A stretch of DNA of 64,000 bases from Gammaproteobacteria bacterium (GTDB lineage: Bacteria; Pseudomonadota; Gammaproteobacteria; SZUA-140): NCBI GenBank assembly GCA_016712635.1, contig JADJQS010000008.1:62001-126000 (forward strand). The letters are read 5' to 3'. Numbering within the stretch: position 1 is the stretch's first letter; every line of letters starts with the position of its first letter. Of this stretch, positions 30,156 through 38,479 are shown in pieces. The notes below the pieces were generated by a model, which did not search any database, was not told the origin of the DNA, and worked only from the letters and a program-made list of their open reading frames with translations. The translations under genes were made by a program, and so were the position numbers.

Positions 30156-30944
30156 TTAGAACACTTCTGCGTGATCTGGTCTGGCAACCTGCAGTTTAGA
30201 TAGTCCGCAGATCTCGCATTTCGGATCTTTGGTGAACCGGGATTGGCGCCATTCAGGCTTGGCGGCATCAAATTGCAGCAGGCGTCCACTGAGGGATGTC
30301 CCAAGTCCAAGCAGAAGTTTGAGTGCCTCGGTAGCCATCATGCTGCCAATGATTCCTGTCAGAGGGGCTAGCACTCCGCTTTCGCTGCATGATCCCATCG
30401 GTTCCTGATCTGCTTGAAGTGGATAGAGGCAATTCAGGCATGGGTTTTGTTCGAAGTTGTTGAAGACCGTTACCTGCCCTATAAGGCCGGTAGCGGCTCC
30501 CCACACGAGTGGGGTCTGTGTCATAACGCAAGCGTTATTTATGGTGTAACGGCAATTAAAATTATCACTGGCGTCGATAACAACGTCGGCATGACTGGCA
30601 TAATCCGCTAGTTCATTTAAGGTTAGCTGCCGCTCAATCGTGACGATATGCACATCGGGGTTAAGCGAATGCAGGCGGTCACGTGCTGATTCAATTTTTA
30701 GCCTATTTAATTCGGGCATGCTATGGAGAATCTGTCGCTGCAGATTGCCAAGATCAACATGGTCATGATCATTTAACATCAACTCGCCAATACCGCTGGC
30801 GGCAAGATACATGGCTGACGGGGATCCGAGCCCCCCGAGTCCGACGATCATGACCTTGGAATTCAGTAGTCGCTCTTGGCCGGCAAGATCAATTTCCGGC
30901 ATGAGGATATGCCGGCTATAGCGCTCTAGTTGACGGTCAAGCAC
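30156..30944 (-). CDS. moeB: Molybdopterin-synthase adenylyltransferase MoeB
   Basis: 262 residues from a GTG at 30942-30944. E1-like ThiF fold without rhodanese: RYSRHILMPEIDLAGQERLL, VGLGGLGSPSAMYLAASGIG, HDHVDLGNLQRQILH, the substrate-Asp loop DASDN, zinc pairs CLNC and CEIC, and a Cys in GSCSESG. Length fits MoeB (about 250). It should adenylate the MoaD C-terminus for molybdopterin synthase. The start lies 22 bases after the kelch stop, so kelch and moeB are one transcript, divergent from moaA. Confidence 0.92.
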   Translation of the reverse strand: MLDRQLERYSRHILMPEIDLAGQERLLNSKVMIVGLGGLGSPSAMYLAASGIGELMLNDHDHVDLGNLQRQILHSMPELNRLKIESARDRLHSLNPDVHIVTIERQLTLNELADYASHADVVIDASDNFNCRYTINNACVMTQTPLVWGAATGLIGQVTVFNNFEQNPCLNCLYPLQADQEPMGSCSESGVLAPLTGIIGSMMATEALKLLLGLGTSLSGRLLQFDAAKPEWRQSRFTKDPKCEICGLSKLQVARPDHAEVF

Positions 30945-30965
30945 ACATAGTTCCGCCGCAGTCGA

Positions 30966-31904
30966 TCAGTTAAATGTGTAGACATAACAGCAGGACTGCG
31001 GGGTACGTCCGTCGTCCGCCCAGCCGCCCAAGAGATAAATCGAGTCATTCATCACACCCACCCCGGTGGCGGCAAGGGGCTGTGGAATTGGCGGCATGAT
31101 ATGCCATTCATTCTTCGTAAAGTCGAAACAGGCGCAATGGTCGCTAATCCCGTCACCACTATATCCCCCAAATATGAAGAGATGGTCGGAGATCGAGCAT
31201 GCGGCAGCGCCAGCAGCAGTCCATGGGAGGGCTAGTTCTTCTCGAGACCATTTTCCAGTAGCAGGATCATAGGACTCGATATGATCAAAATTGTTGAATC
31301 CCTGTGGAGTAAATGCAACTCCACCCATGGTCAAGATGCGGTGATTCATGACAATTGCGTCGAGTGCAAATCTAGGCGTCGGTAGTGGTGCGATTTGTTC
31401 CCATTTGCCGGTGCGCAGGTCCAGTCGTTCACAGAAATCAAAACCAGGATCAGTTTTCGGGCCAGATAACGTGGCATCCGGATGATGGCCGCCGAGTATG
31501 TAGATATAGTTGCCGAGCAGTGCTCCTGCCGGGTAATCGTGCGGCATGATCATGTCCGGACCCTTGTTCCAAGTATCGGATTCCGGATGGTAGATCTCAG
31601 TGGTTCTCAAGAAACGGAAAGTGCCATTCTCCTGCTTGAAGCCACCGCCAATGATGTAAATAGAATCGCCAACAGTGGTGGCTATTGCGCCTGACCTGAG
31701 TGTCGGCATATCAGCGCCAGTTTCCCAAGTGTTTGATTCAGGGTTATAAATGATGACCGAGTTTAGGCTCTTGAAATTTGGGCCGCCTCCGCCGAAGCCA
31801 TAGATCTTCCCGCCGAAACTGGCTGTTGGGCAGTGTGAACGAGCGACAGGAAGGGACGGTTTAACTCCCCATATTCCTTGATGATAAATGTTGGATTTTT
31901 TCAT
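30966..31904 (-). CDS. Kelch-repeat beta-propeller protein
   Basis: 312 residues starting at ATG 31902-31904. About six kelch motifs are readable, each with a GG pair and a spaced Tyr-Trp (KIYGFGGGG...NTWETG, SIYIIGGGF...DTWNKG, YIYILGGHH...GKWEQI, RILTMGGVA...GKWSRE, HLFIFGGYS...NEWHIM, SIYLLGGWA). These form a six-bladed propeller. No signal peptide, so cytoplasmic. Function unknown; co-transcription with moeB and a divergent FNR-type box suggest a link to molybdoenzyme or anaerobic metabolism, by context only. Confidence 0.82.
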   Translation of the reverse strand: MKKSNIYHQGIWGVKPSLPVARSHCPTASFGGKIYGFGGGGPNFKSLNSVIIYNPESNTWETGADMPTLRSGAIATTVGDSIYIIGGGFKQENGTFRFLRTTEIYHPESDTWNKGPDMIMPHDYPAGALLGNYIYILGGHHPDATLSGPKTDPGFDFCERLDLRTGKWEQIAPLPTPRFALDAIVMNHRILTMGGVAFTPQGFNNFDHIESYDPATGKWSREELALPWTAAGAAACSISDHLFIFGGYSGDGISDHCACFDFTKNEWHIMPPIPQPLAATGVGVMNDSIYLLGGWADDGRTPQSCCYVYTFN

Positions 31905-32541
31905 ATCGCTTTCTCGTTAAGATGACCGGAATTAACCCTTGCCTATATGACAACGGTTGACGGCGTAGTTCCTAAGGGTGATTGAAGTTGAACTCGAAAG
32001 GTCTTTCCCATCGGTTCGATAATACTCATTCACACAGAAAAAACCAAAGGCACATTGATTCTTATCAATTTCTAAATTTGTGTGAAGTCGTTGGGGGTGC
32101 CTGGCAGCTTACAGCATTAACTGGCTCTGCTGAGCTTAAGTATGAGGCTGATCCACGGAAGCCATAATTTCGTATTATGTAAATTTGTGCTATTCTTCCA
32201 TAAGCTTTACCCATATTCGTAAATGGGCATGAGATCAGGTGTTAGAGCCACGTGTCGATACCTGATTCGACGTTCTCGCTGTGCAAGGGTATGCAACATG
32301 GGGCGCAACTGTTTATACCTGCCCCTATCACCTCGTCAAGGATGGCTCAAGCTTGTCTGGCATCAGACACGGTTTTTTAATGCATTTTCGAACTCTCAGG
32401 GACGGATTTTGGACTAACGCTTGTGGATGCTACGGAGCATGAGGTCCATGGTCATGATTCGTTGTAATTAAGGTGAGTGACCAGCCGATATAGATTGTTT
32501 GAATACTCCAAATAAGCATAAGCCGTCGAGGAGATATAGTC
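31905..32541. other. 637-base divergent intergenic region, kelch/moeB versus moaA
   Basis: AT-rich. It contains a perfect FNR-type box at 32055-32068 and short open frames (31982-32167, 32223-32417) with no ribosome-binding sites, unusual composition and no recognisable similarity. I could not match the moaA leader to the Moco riboswitch consensus by eye. A weak TGTCTG/CAGACA hairpin followed by T residues lies at 32355-32376. Confidence 0.5.
32055..32068. promoter_or_regulatory. FNR/ANR-type binding site
   Basis: TTGAT-TCTT-ATCAA matches the FNR consensus TTGAT-N4-ATCAA exactly. A TATTAT on the minus strand at 32019-32024 lies about 40 bases away towards the kelch/moeB operon, a plausible activated -10. 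moaA on the other side is 474 bases away. Anaerobic control of Moco synthesis fits known FNR biology. Confidence 0.65.
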
Positions 32542-33663
32542 ATGCTCAACAACTCGCTGAATCAGAAAAAGTCGTATGGGGCATTCGCCAGTGAGTCAAA
32601 GTCGGCTCCGCAAGAAAATCTCCCCTTGAATCCACTTCCCCCTCTGCAAGATCGACATGGACGCACGTTTGACTACGTCCGGATCGCTGTAATCGAGCAG
32701 TGTAATCTGCGCTGCACCTATTGCATGCCTGAAGAAGGTGTGAAGTTTAAAGAAAAAGACATGGTGCTTCGTACCGATGAGATCCTCCGTGTTGTCGAGG
32801 TCCTGGCTCGGATGGGAGTGCGGAAGGTCCGCTATACAGGCGGCGAGCCCACTGTGCGTCCAGATATCGTGGATATCGTTGCAAGGACAGCTAAAACTCC
32901 CGGGGTGAAGGCAGTACATCTAACAACGAACGGATTGTTGTTCCCCAAGTATGCAAGGGATTTGCGCGAAGCCGGGTTATTCGGAGTCAATATCAGCCTT
33001 GATTCGTTGCAGGCGGATAAGTTCGAATCAATTACGCGTCGATCCGGTCTTGAGAAGGTGCTCGAAAGTATCGATCTTGCAGTTGAGCTGGGATTCCCGA
33101 GAGTAAAGGTCAATGTGGTTCTGATGCGCGGATTTAATGAGGATGAACTTATACCCTTCTGCGAGCTGACCAAAGACCGACCGATCACGGTGCGTTTCAT
33201 CGAATTCATGCCCTTTGACGCCCATCAGATTTGGGAATCCGGCGAGCATTTTGCCAGCGCCGCCGATTTATGCGGTCAGATAGAGAGCTTCTATCAAGGG
33301 CATGGACTCCAGCCTACGAGCGGCACCCGTACCGAGCACCACATATATCAGGTTCCCGGATATGCCGGGAAGGTCGCGGTTATTCCCGCGTTTACCCGTA
33401 GTCTTTGCGGCAACTGCTCCCGTATCCGCGTTACCGCGGATGGTAGCATCATGAACTGTCTGTATTCAGAAGAGCCTTATCTCCTGAAAGATCTGATACG
33501 GAACGGCGCCTCTGATGATGATGTGGTTGCCTTGTTCCGTAAGGCATTTGACGAGAAGCATAAAGACGGATTCGAGGCGAAGAAAGCAGCTAGCGTTGCG
33601 GCGAAGATCAATGTATCGGACATTTCGCGTTCACGAGCAAGTATGACGCAAATCGGCGGCTAG
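32542..33663 (+). CDS. moaA: GTP 3',8-cyclase MoaA
   Basis: 373 residues with GAGGAGATATAGTC before the ATG. A radical-SAM enzyme that with MoaC converts GTP to cyclic pyranopterin monophosphate, first step of molybdenum cofactor synthesis. The N-terminal cluster is CNLRCTYC (CX3CX2C), the C-terminal cluster uses CGNCSRI...MNCL, and the protein ends in GG, needed for activity. TGGEPTVRP is the radical-SAM GGEP motif. An N-terminal extension of about 35 residues precedes the usual start RHGRTFDYVRIAV. Confidence 0.97.
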   Translation: MLNNSLNQKKSYGAFASESKSAPQENLPLNPLPPLQDRHGRTFDYVRIAVIEQCNLRCTYCMPEEGVKFKEKDMVLRTDEILRVVEVLARMGVRKVRYTGGEPTVRPDIVDIVARTAKTPGVKAVHLTTNGLLFPKYARDLREAGLFGVNISLDSLQADKFESITRRSGLEKVLESIDLAVELGFPRVKVNVVLMRGFNEDELIPFCELTKDRPITVRFIEFMPFDAHQIWESGEHFASAADLCGQIESFYQGHGLQPTSGTRTEHHIYQVPGYAGKVAVIPAFTRSLCGNCSRIRVTADGSIMNCLYSEEPYLLKDLIRNGASDDDVVALFRKAFDEKHKDGFEAKKAASVAAKINVSDISRSRASMTQIGG

Positions 33664-33720
33664 TTATTACTGGGTATCAGGTACTAGCGTAGAGACAAAC
33701 ACGAAAGAAGAAGGACGGAT

Positions 33721-34212
33721 ATGAGCTATAACGACCTGACACATTTTAATGCCAGCGGTGAGGCCCACATGGTCGACGTGGGAAGCAAGAGTGTCACGAT
33801 CAGGGAGGGTGTTGCCGAGGGCCGTATCTTTATGCAACCTGAAACCTTGAAGAGGATCATGGAAGGCTCGCATAAAAAAGGGGATGTGCTTGGTATCGCC
33901 CGCGTCGCCGGAATCATGGGCGCGAAGAGGACCCCGGATATCATTCCGCTATGTCACCCTATAATGATAACGGCTGTGGACGTTGAGCTTGTTCCAGAAC
34001 CGGAGAAAAATGCCGTCTACTGCAAGGCTGTTGTGCGTTGTGGCGGTCAGACCGGGGTGGAAATGGAAACGCTGACCGCAGTCCAGGTCGCACTCTTGAC
34101 AATATACGACATGTGCAAGGCAGTTGATCGAGGCATGGTGATCTCCGATGTCGGGTTGCTGGAAAAATCAGGGGGCAAATCGGGCCATTGGCGCAGATCC
34201 GCCAACGCCTGA
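33721..34212 (+). CDS. moaC: Cyclic pyranopterin monophosphate synthase MoaC
   Basis: 163 residues with AAGGACGGAT before ATG. Family marks: FNASGEAHMVDVGSKSVT at the N-terminus, KRTPDIIPLCHP, GVEMETLTAV, and the catalytic-lysine region YDMCKAVDRGM with LLEKSGGKSGHW. Rearranges the MoaA product to cPMP. 57 bases after moaA. Confidence 0.97.
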   Translation: MSYNDLTHFNASGEAHMVDVGSKSVTIREGVAEGRIFMQPETLKRIMEGSHKKGDVLGIARVAGIMGAKRTPDIIPLCHPIMITAVDVELVPEPEKNAVYCKAVVRCGGQTGVEMETLTAVQVALLTIYDMCKAVDRGMVISDVGLLEKSGGKSGHWRRSANA

Positions 34213-34253
34213 GTTGGGCTGGATTAACTAGATCGGAAATAGGGGCGTTAATT

Positions 34254-34487
34254 ATGGATCTCAAGGTACGGTATTTCGCTAGCTTGCGTGACCGGATGGG
34301 TCGTTCTGAAGACAAGCTGAATATTGATCAGAACAAGGTGACGGTGGCTGACTTGTGGACACGAGTTTCGAACACGCCGTTGCCCGAGACGATCTTAGTT
34401 GCAGTAAACATGGAATACACGGATGCGACTCATGAACTTAAGAGCGGGGATGAGGTTGCATTTTTCCCGCCCGTGACGGGAGGCTGA
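34254..34487 (+). CDS. moaD: Molybdopterin synthase small subunit (sulfur carrier) MoaD
   Basis: 77 residues from ATG 34254 (AGGGG upstream); an in-frame start at 34188 lies inside moaC. Ubiquitin-like fold beginning MDLKVRYFASLRDRMG and ending PPVTGG, the Gly-Gly tail that MoeB adenylates and that carries the thiocarboxylate to MoaE. 3 bases before moaE. Confidence 0.96.
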   Translation: MDLKVRYFASLRDRMGRSEDKLNIDQNKVTVADLWTRVSNTPLPETILVAVNMEYTDATHELKSGDEVAFFPPVTGG

Positions 34488-34490
34488 TGT

Positions 34491-34964
34491 ATGAAAGTCT
34501 TTATAACCAAAGACGTCTTGGACCCATATAAAGAGATCGTAGACTACGAAACGTCAGCGTTACCCCTAGGCAAGCACGGTGGTGTCGTTTCGTTTGTAGG
34601 TACGATGCGCGATTTCAACGACGGGCAGGATGTTCGCGCGATGAATCTCGACTACTATCCGGGGATGACAGAGCATCATATCGAGCGCGTCTGTCAGGAA
34701 GCGATGCATGGGTGGGACATCATGGATTGCCTGGTGGTTCATCGAGTGGGTGAGATGGTTCCAACGGACCCTATCGTCCTGGTCGCTGTATGGTCGGCGC
34801 ATCGAAAGGATTCGTTCGATGCGTGTCGCTATATAATCAATTATTTGAAGGAAAGCGCTCCATTTTGGAAGTGTGAAGTGACAACCGCAGGTAAAAAGCA
34901 CTGGGTTGAGAAGAACTCTGAAGATCCTGGAGTTGCCAAGCGAGTGGTTCGTAAATCGGCGTGA
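34491..34964 (+). CDS. moaE: Molybdopterin synthase catalytic subunit MoaE
   Basis: 157 residues. GGVVSFVGTMRDFNDGQ, LDYYPGMTEHHIE, the HRVGEM strand, SAHRKDSFDACRYIINYLKESAPFWKCE with the catalytic lysines, and the C-terminal HWVE are diagnostic. Combines with MoaD to put two sulfurs into cPMP, making molybdopterin. Last gene of moaA-moaC-moaD-moaE; moaB is absent. Confidence 0.97.
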   Translation: MKVFITKDVLDPYKEIVDYETSALPLGKHGGVVSFVGTMRDFNDGQDVRAMNLDYYPGMTEHHIERVCQEAMHGWDIMDCLVVHRVGEMVPTDPIVLVAVWSAHRKDSFDACRYIINYLKESAPFWKCEVTTAGKKHWVEKNSEDPGVAKRVVRKSA

Positions 34965-34996
34965 CCGATACCCCTCCCGTTAAACCAGCTTGAATG

Positions 34997-35027
34997 ACTT
35001 CGCCCCCGCGGCAAATGGGGGCGAAGT
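34997..35027 (+). terminator. Hairpin after the moa operon
   Basis: ACTTCGCCCCC and GGGGGCGAAGT form a perfect 11-bp stem with a 9-base loop, 33 bases past the moaE stop. Followed by GCCCCCCTCG rather than a T-run, so termination efficiency is uncertain. Confidence 0.6.
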
Positions 35028-35317
35028 GCCCCCCTCGTTTAAGAATTCCCCCACGTTCCCTATTATCAACAGCAAATTCAGCTTGACTGAAGATCTATTG
35101 CGAATACAATATTACATGTGATCTATAGATAATATAGATTACGATGTGTTATGTTTAAGCTCAATTAAAACATGTGGTTACATTTTTACCGCAGTAATAC
35201 AAACAGGGGCCAGTGCATTCACTTCACCACTTTGACCAGCGCTTTCGGTTAATGCTTGGTCATAAATCGAACAATATTTTCTGCCCAGTACTTCAATAAC
35301 ATTAAGGAGCAATGCTA
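35028..35317. other. AT-rich leader region of the nickel transporter operon
   Basis: About 290 bases. It contains imperfect dyads (CTATA-GATAA-TATAG near 35122-35136; ATGTTT...AAACAT near 35151-35173) that could be a metalloregulator operator, since nikR is in the window, but none matches the E. coli GTATGA-N16-TCATAC site. No promoter could be fixed. Confidence 0.4.
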
Positions 35318-36115
35318 ATGAAAAATATGTCAATGAAGTTGAGCCTTTTTTTGGGTGGGCTAGTCACGGCGGTGGGATCCATCGGCACAGCATCTGCTCA
35401 TTTTCAGATGATTATTCCATCGGATGATATGGTTAAGCAGGATGAGGCTCGTAATCTCGAGCTTGATGTGATGTTCTGGCATCCCTTTGAGGGCCATGGG
35501 ATGGATATGGTAAAGCCTGCGCAGTTTGGCGTGCTTACCGGTGGCAAGAAGACAGACCTGCTTGGCAGCCTCAAGACGAGCAAATTCAAGGGGTCGGATG
35601 GAGAATCGCATGACGGTTTCAAGATCACCTATGCACTGAAATCTCCCGGTGATCATACTTTCTACATCGAACCCAAGCCCTACTGGGAGCCTGCCGAAGA
35701 AGCTTTCATCATCCACTACACGAAAGTGGTGGTGAACGCCTTTGGCCTGGAAGAGGGTTGGGGAGATGAGGTGGGGTTGAAGACTGAAATTGTGCCATTG
35801 ACACGTCCCTACGGCATCTATGCAGGCAATGTCTTTCAGGGTGTCGTCAATATCAACGGGAAGCCCGCTCCTTTCACTGAAGTCGAAGTTGAATACTACA
35901 ACAAGGATGGAAAACTTAAGGCTGAAGCGGATCCTATGATAACTCAGGTCGTCAAGGCCGATGCCAACGGCGTCTTTACCTATGCGATGCCCAGATCTGG
36001 CTGGTGGGGTTTTGCCGCGCTGAATGAGGATGAGAACACCATGAAACATGACGGTAAGGACTATCCGATTGAGATCGGGGCCGTACTATGGGTTCGCGCC
36101 CACGACATGAAGTAG
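35318..36115 (+). CDS. nikK: DUF4198 protein, NikK-type component of nickel ECF transporter
   Basis: 265 residues from ATG 35318, 8 bases after AAGGAG; an ATG at 35312 is only 2 bases away from it. A signal peptide ends at ASA, so the mature protein begins HFQMIIPSDD with an N-terminal His that could bind metal. The body is a DUF4198 beta-sandwich (LELDVMFWHPFEGHGMDM, Thr-rich strands, GYIGAV-like end IGAVLWVRAHDMK). NikK is the predicted periplasmic accessory protein of NikKLMQO-type nickel importers; here it begins exactly that gene order. Substrate nickel rather than cobalt is inferred from the order and nearby nikR. Confidence 0.85.
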   Translation: MKNMSMKLSLFLGGLVTAVGSIGTASAHFQMIIPSDDMVKQDEARNLELDVMFWHPFEGHGMDMVKPAQFGVLTGGKKTDLLGSLKTSKFKGSDGESHDGFKITYALKSPGDHTFYIEPKPYWEPAEEAFIIHYTKVVVNAFGLEEGWGDEVGLKTEIVPLTRPYGIYAGNVFQGVVNINGKPAPFTEVEVEYYNKDGKLKAEADPMITQVVKADANGVFTYAMPRSGWWGFAALNEDENTMKHDGKDYPIEIGAVLWVRAHDMK

Positions 36116-36154
36116 GTTTTATGTAATAATTCTCATATATCGTATGAGGTTCTC

Positions 36155-36892
36155 ATGTCTACTTTCACCGATCCGATGAAAGGAGCAGGAGTTGAGGACG
36201 CGCCCCGGCAACGGGGCGCGTCTTTCAGTTCATTTGAACTCCGCTTCTTACTGCTGTTGTCAGGGATTCTAATCCTGAGTCTTGCCTCCAGTCATGCCTA
36301 TGCGCATAAGGTAAACATGTTTGCCTATGTCGAGGGCAACAAGGTCATGATGGAAGGGTATTTTGCCGATGGCAACAAACCGATGAACTGCGATGTCATC
36401 GTTACCGATCCTGACAAGAACGTTCTGGTCAAGGGTTTGACGGATCGCGACGGGAAGTTTTCATTCGATATTCCGAAGATCACGGATCTCCGTATTGTTC
36501 TCAACGCCGGAATGGGTCATCGTGCGGAATTCCTCATTTCGCGCGATGAACTGAGCGGGGTCAGCCCGGCTGCTGCATCTGATACAGGGACGAAGATTTT
36601 GGAGAGTCACGAGGTGACACCCAGCATGGGTGAGGCTACGGAGGAGGAGGCCGCCCAGTCATCGCCCGGATCCGAGAGCGCCAGCGAGGCAATGGTTCGC
36701 AAGGCGGTCGCGGAGGCCAATCTGCCCCTGATGCGTGCTATCGAAGAACTGAAGGAACGAGCGGGACTCGAGAACATCGTCGGTGGCATAGGGTTTATCT
36801 TTGGCATTGTTGGGATATTGTTTTACGTCAAGGCGCGCAAGATGCTGGATGTGGCTGGCTCCCGGCCTTCGTCTTCGGCTGCAGTAAAGTAA
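36155..36892 (+). CDS. nikL: NikL-type component of nickel ECF transporter
   Basis: 245 residues. A cleavable hydrophobic leader (FLLLLSGILILSLASSHAYA) exposes an N-terminal AHKVNMFAYVEGNKV, reminiscent of metal-capturing mature N-termini of Nik/Cbi systems, followed by a carboxypeptidase-regulatory-like beta domain (CDVIVTDPDKNVLVKGLTDRDGKFSFDIP). A Ser/Glu-rich linker leads to a helix and one transmembrane segment near the C-terminus (NIVGGIGFIFGIVGILFYV). Replaces the small CbiN/NikN subunit in NikKLMQO systems. Confidence 0.82.
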   Translation: MSTFTDPMKGAGVEDAPRQRGASFSSFELRFLLLLSGILILSLASSHAYAHKVNMFAYVEGNKVMMEGYFADGNKPMNCDVIVTDPDKNVLVKGLTDRDGKFSFDIPKITDLRIVLNAGMGHRAEFLISRDELSGVSPAAASDTGTKILESHEVTPSMGEATEEEAAQSSPGSESASEAMVRKAVAEANLPLMRAIEELKERAGLENIVGGIGFIFGIVGILFYVKARKMLDVAGSRPSSSAAVK

Positions 36893-36965
36893 ATTTTTCT
36901 CCATTTCACATTGGGGTTGCCGATAGACTCAGAATCAACCTTCACCACGGCTCTGGCAGGATCCT

Positions 36966-37610
36966 ATGCATATATCTGAAGGCGTATTGAGCGCCCCGGT
37001 GTTGATCACCGGGATTGTCGGCACCGCTGTACTTGCCGCAGCCACCATGCGCAAGATGGATCTGGAGGAAATCCCCAAGGTTTCCGTTATTACCTCTGTG
37101 TTCTTCGTTTCCTCTCTGATTCACGTTCCCATCGGTGTAACCAGCGTGCATTTGATCCTGAATGGATTGGTGGGTGTAATCCTGGGATGGCGGGCCTTTC
37201 CTGCGGTATTGGTCGGGTTGGTGTTACAGGCGATCCTGTTCGGGCATGGCGGAGTTACCGTCATTGGCGTGAATAGCCTGATGATGGGCGGAGGAGCGTT
37301 GATTGCCTATATCGTATGGAAACAACGTTATCACTTTTCGTTCAAGCGCAGGGAATTCATCTTCGGGGCGCTGGCCGGGGCCACCGGAGTCGGGATCTCC
37401 GGTATCGTCCTCGCCGTGGCGCTGGCAACCACCGGCGAAGCATTCCATGCGGTGGCGGGCGCGGTGCTGTTAGCCCATATCCCGATCATCATCATCGAGG
37501 CGGGAGTCGTGGGCGCCTGTGCCGAGTTCTTGAGCCGTGTCAAACCCGAGATTTTGGGCGGTCAACGGTTAGCGCCGAGTACCACGGCTGGATCGGATGC
37601 GGCGGTCTGA
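36966..37610 (+). CDS. nikM: Nickel/cobalt ECF transporter substrate-binding membrane subunit
   Basis: 214 residues, CbiM/NikM family. The extreme N-terminus MHISEGVLS supplies the amino group and His-2 for square-planar metal binding, so this start is decisive. About seven hydrophobic segments follow, including IHVPIGVTSVHLILNGLVGVILG and GHGGVTVIGVNSL, motifs characteristic of the family. It is the S-component that binds Ni2+ or Co2+ and delivers it with NikQ and NikO. Confidence 0.93.
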   Translation: MHISEGVLSAPVLITGIVGTAVLAAATMRKMDLEEIPKVSVITSVFFVSSLIHVPIGVTSVHLILNGLVGVILGWRAFPAVLVGLVLQAILFGHGGVTVIGVNSLMMGGGALIAYIVWKQRYHFSFKRREFIFGALAGATGVGISGIVLAVALATTGEAFHAVAGAVLLAHIPIIIIEAGVVGACAEFLSRVKPEILGGQRLAPSTTAGSDAAV

Positions 37611-37653
37611 AGAATCCGATCTATCCATATCCTGATTTTTCTCCGGGGACCAC

Positions 37654-38442
37654 ATGGCCTTAGATATCGATCGATACTCCAATATTGATTCATCGATCAG
37701 TCGCTGGGACCCACGCTTCAAGATTTTTGCCCTAGGGATATTGATAATTTCCATCGCACTTTTCAAGACCATCCCCATGGCCCTTGCAGCACTGGTTATC
37801 GCCACGATGATCATCGGGATGAGCGCCCTGCCGCTGCATTTTATTTCCCATGGCCTGTCATTCATTCTCATTTTTCTCGTCCCGTTCTTTTTCATCATGC
37901 CCTTCAGCTATCCTGGTGAGGCTGCGTTCCACATCATGGGTCTTCCATTCGCCTGGGAGGGCTTGAGATATGCGACGCTGATCTTCACGAAAGCCTTGGC
38001 GATAGTTCTCATATCGTTCACCATCTTCGGATCGAGCCGATTCGATGTTTCAATGATCGCGCTGCAAAAGCTGAAATGCCCCAAGATCTTCGTTCAGATG
38101 CTGCTGTTCACGTACCGTTATACCTATGTCTTTTTGGATGAGATGCACCGAATGCATACCTCAATGCATTCCCGCGGGTTTGTCGCAGGCCCCAATGCGC
38201 AGACTTTGCGGATTTACGGGAATTTCATCGGGACCTTGCTGGTGCGCAGCTTTGAGCGTACGGACCGAGTGTATAAGGCTATGTTGTCCAAAGGCTATCA
38301 GGGTGAATTGCACTCCATGGTCAAGTTCCACTCCTCTTTCCAGGACATTTTCAAGGGATTGATTGTGGTAGGATTGTCTATGGCCTTGCTGTTGTCGGAT
38401 TACGCTGGAATCTACAAGGTCGCTGAACGGGGCTGGTATTAG
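37654..38442 (+). CDS. nikQ: Nickel/cobalt ECF transporter transmembrane coupling subunit (CbiQ family)
   Basis: 262 residues with several transmembrane helices. N-terminal DPRFKIFALGILIISI and the cytoplasmic coupling stretch PKIFVQMLLFTYRYTYVFLDEM...SMHSRGF identify the T-component. It links the S-component to the ATPase NikO. 43 bases after nikM. Confidence 0.93.
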   Translation: MALDIDRYSNIDSSISRWDPRFKIFALGILIISIALFKTIPMALAALVIATMIIGMSALPLHFISHGLSFILIFLVPFFFIMPFSYPGEAAFHIMGLPFAWEGLRYATLIFTKALAIVLISFTIFGSSRFDVSMIALQKLKCPKIFVQMLLFTYRYTYVFLDEMHRMHTSMHSRGFVAGPNAQTLRIYGNFIGTLLVRSFERTDRVYKAMLSKGYQGELHSMVKFHSSFQDIFKGLIVVGLSMALLLSDYAGIYKVAERGWY

Positions 38443-38479
38443 AATAACAAGCTCATCCCTTTGATTTTGTGAGGATAGG

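Noticed and set aside
32355..32376. Hairpin TGTCTG-GCAT-CAGACA followed by T residues
   Set aside because: Only a 6-bp stem and not adjacent to a gene end; not called as a terminator.
31982..32417. Small open frames between kelch and moaA (31982-32167 and 32223-32417)
   Set aside because: No ribosome-binding sites, no similarity, and basic, low-complexity peptides; treated as non-coding leader sequence.
32400..32541. Possible Moco riboswitch in the moaA leader
   Set aside because: I could not find the conserved helices and GNRA-type loop of the Moco RNA motif by eye. An Infernal search with the Moco_RNA_motif model would decide.
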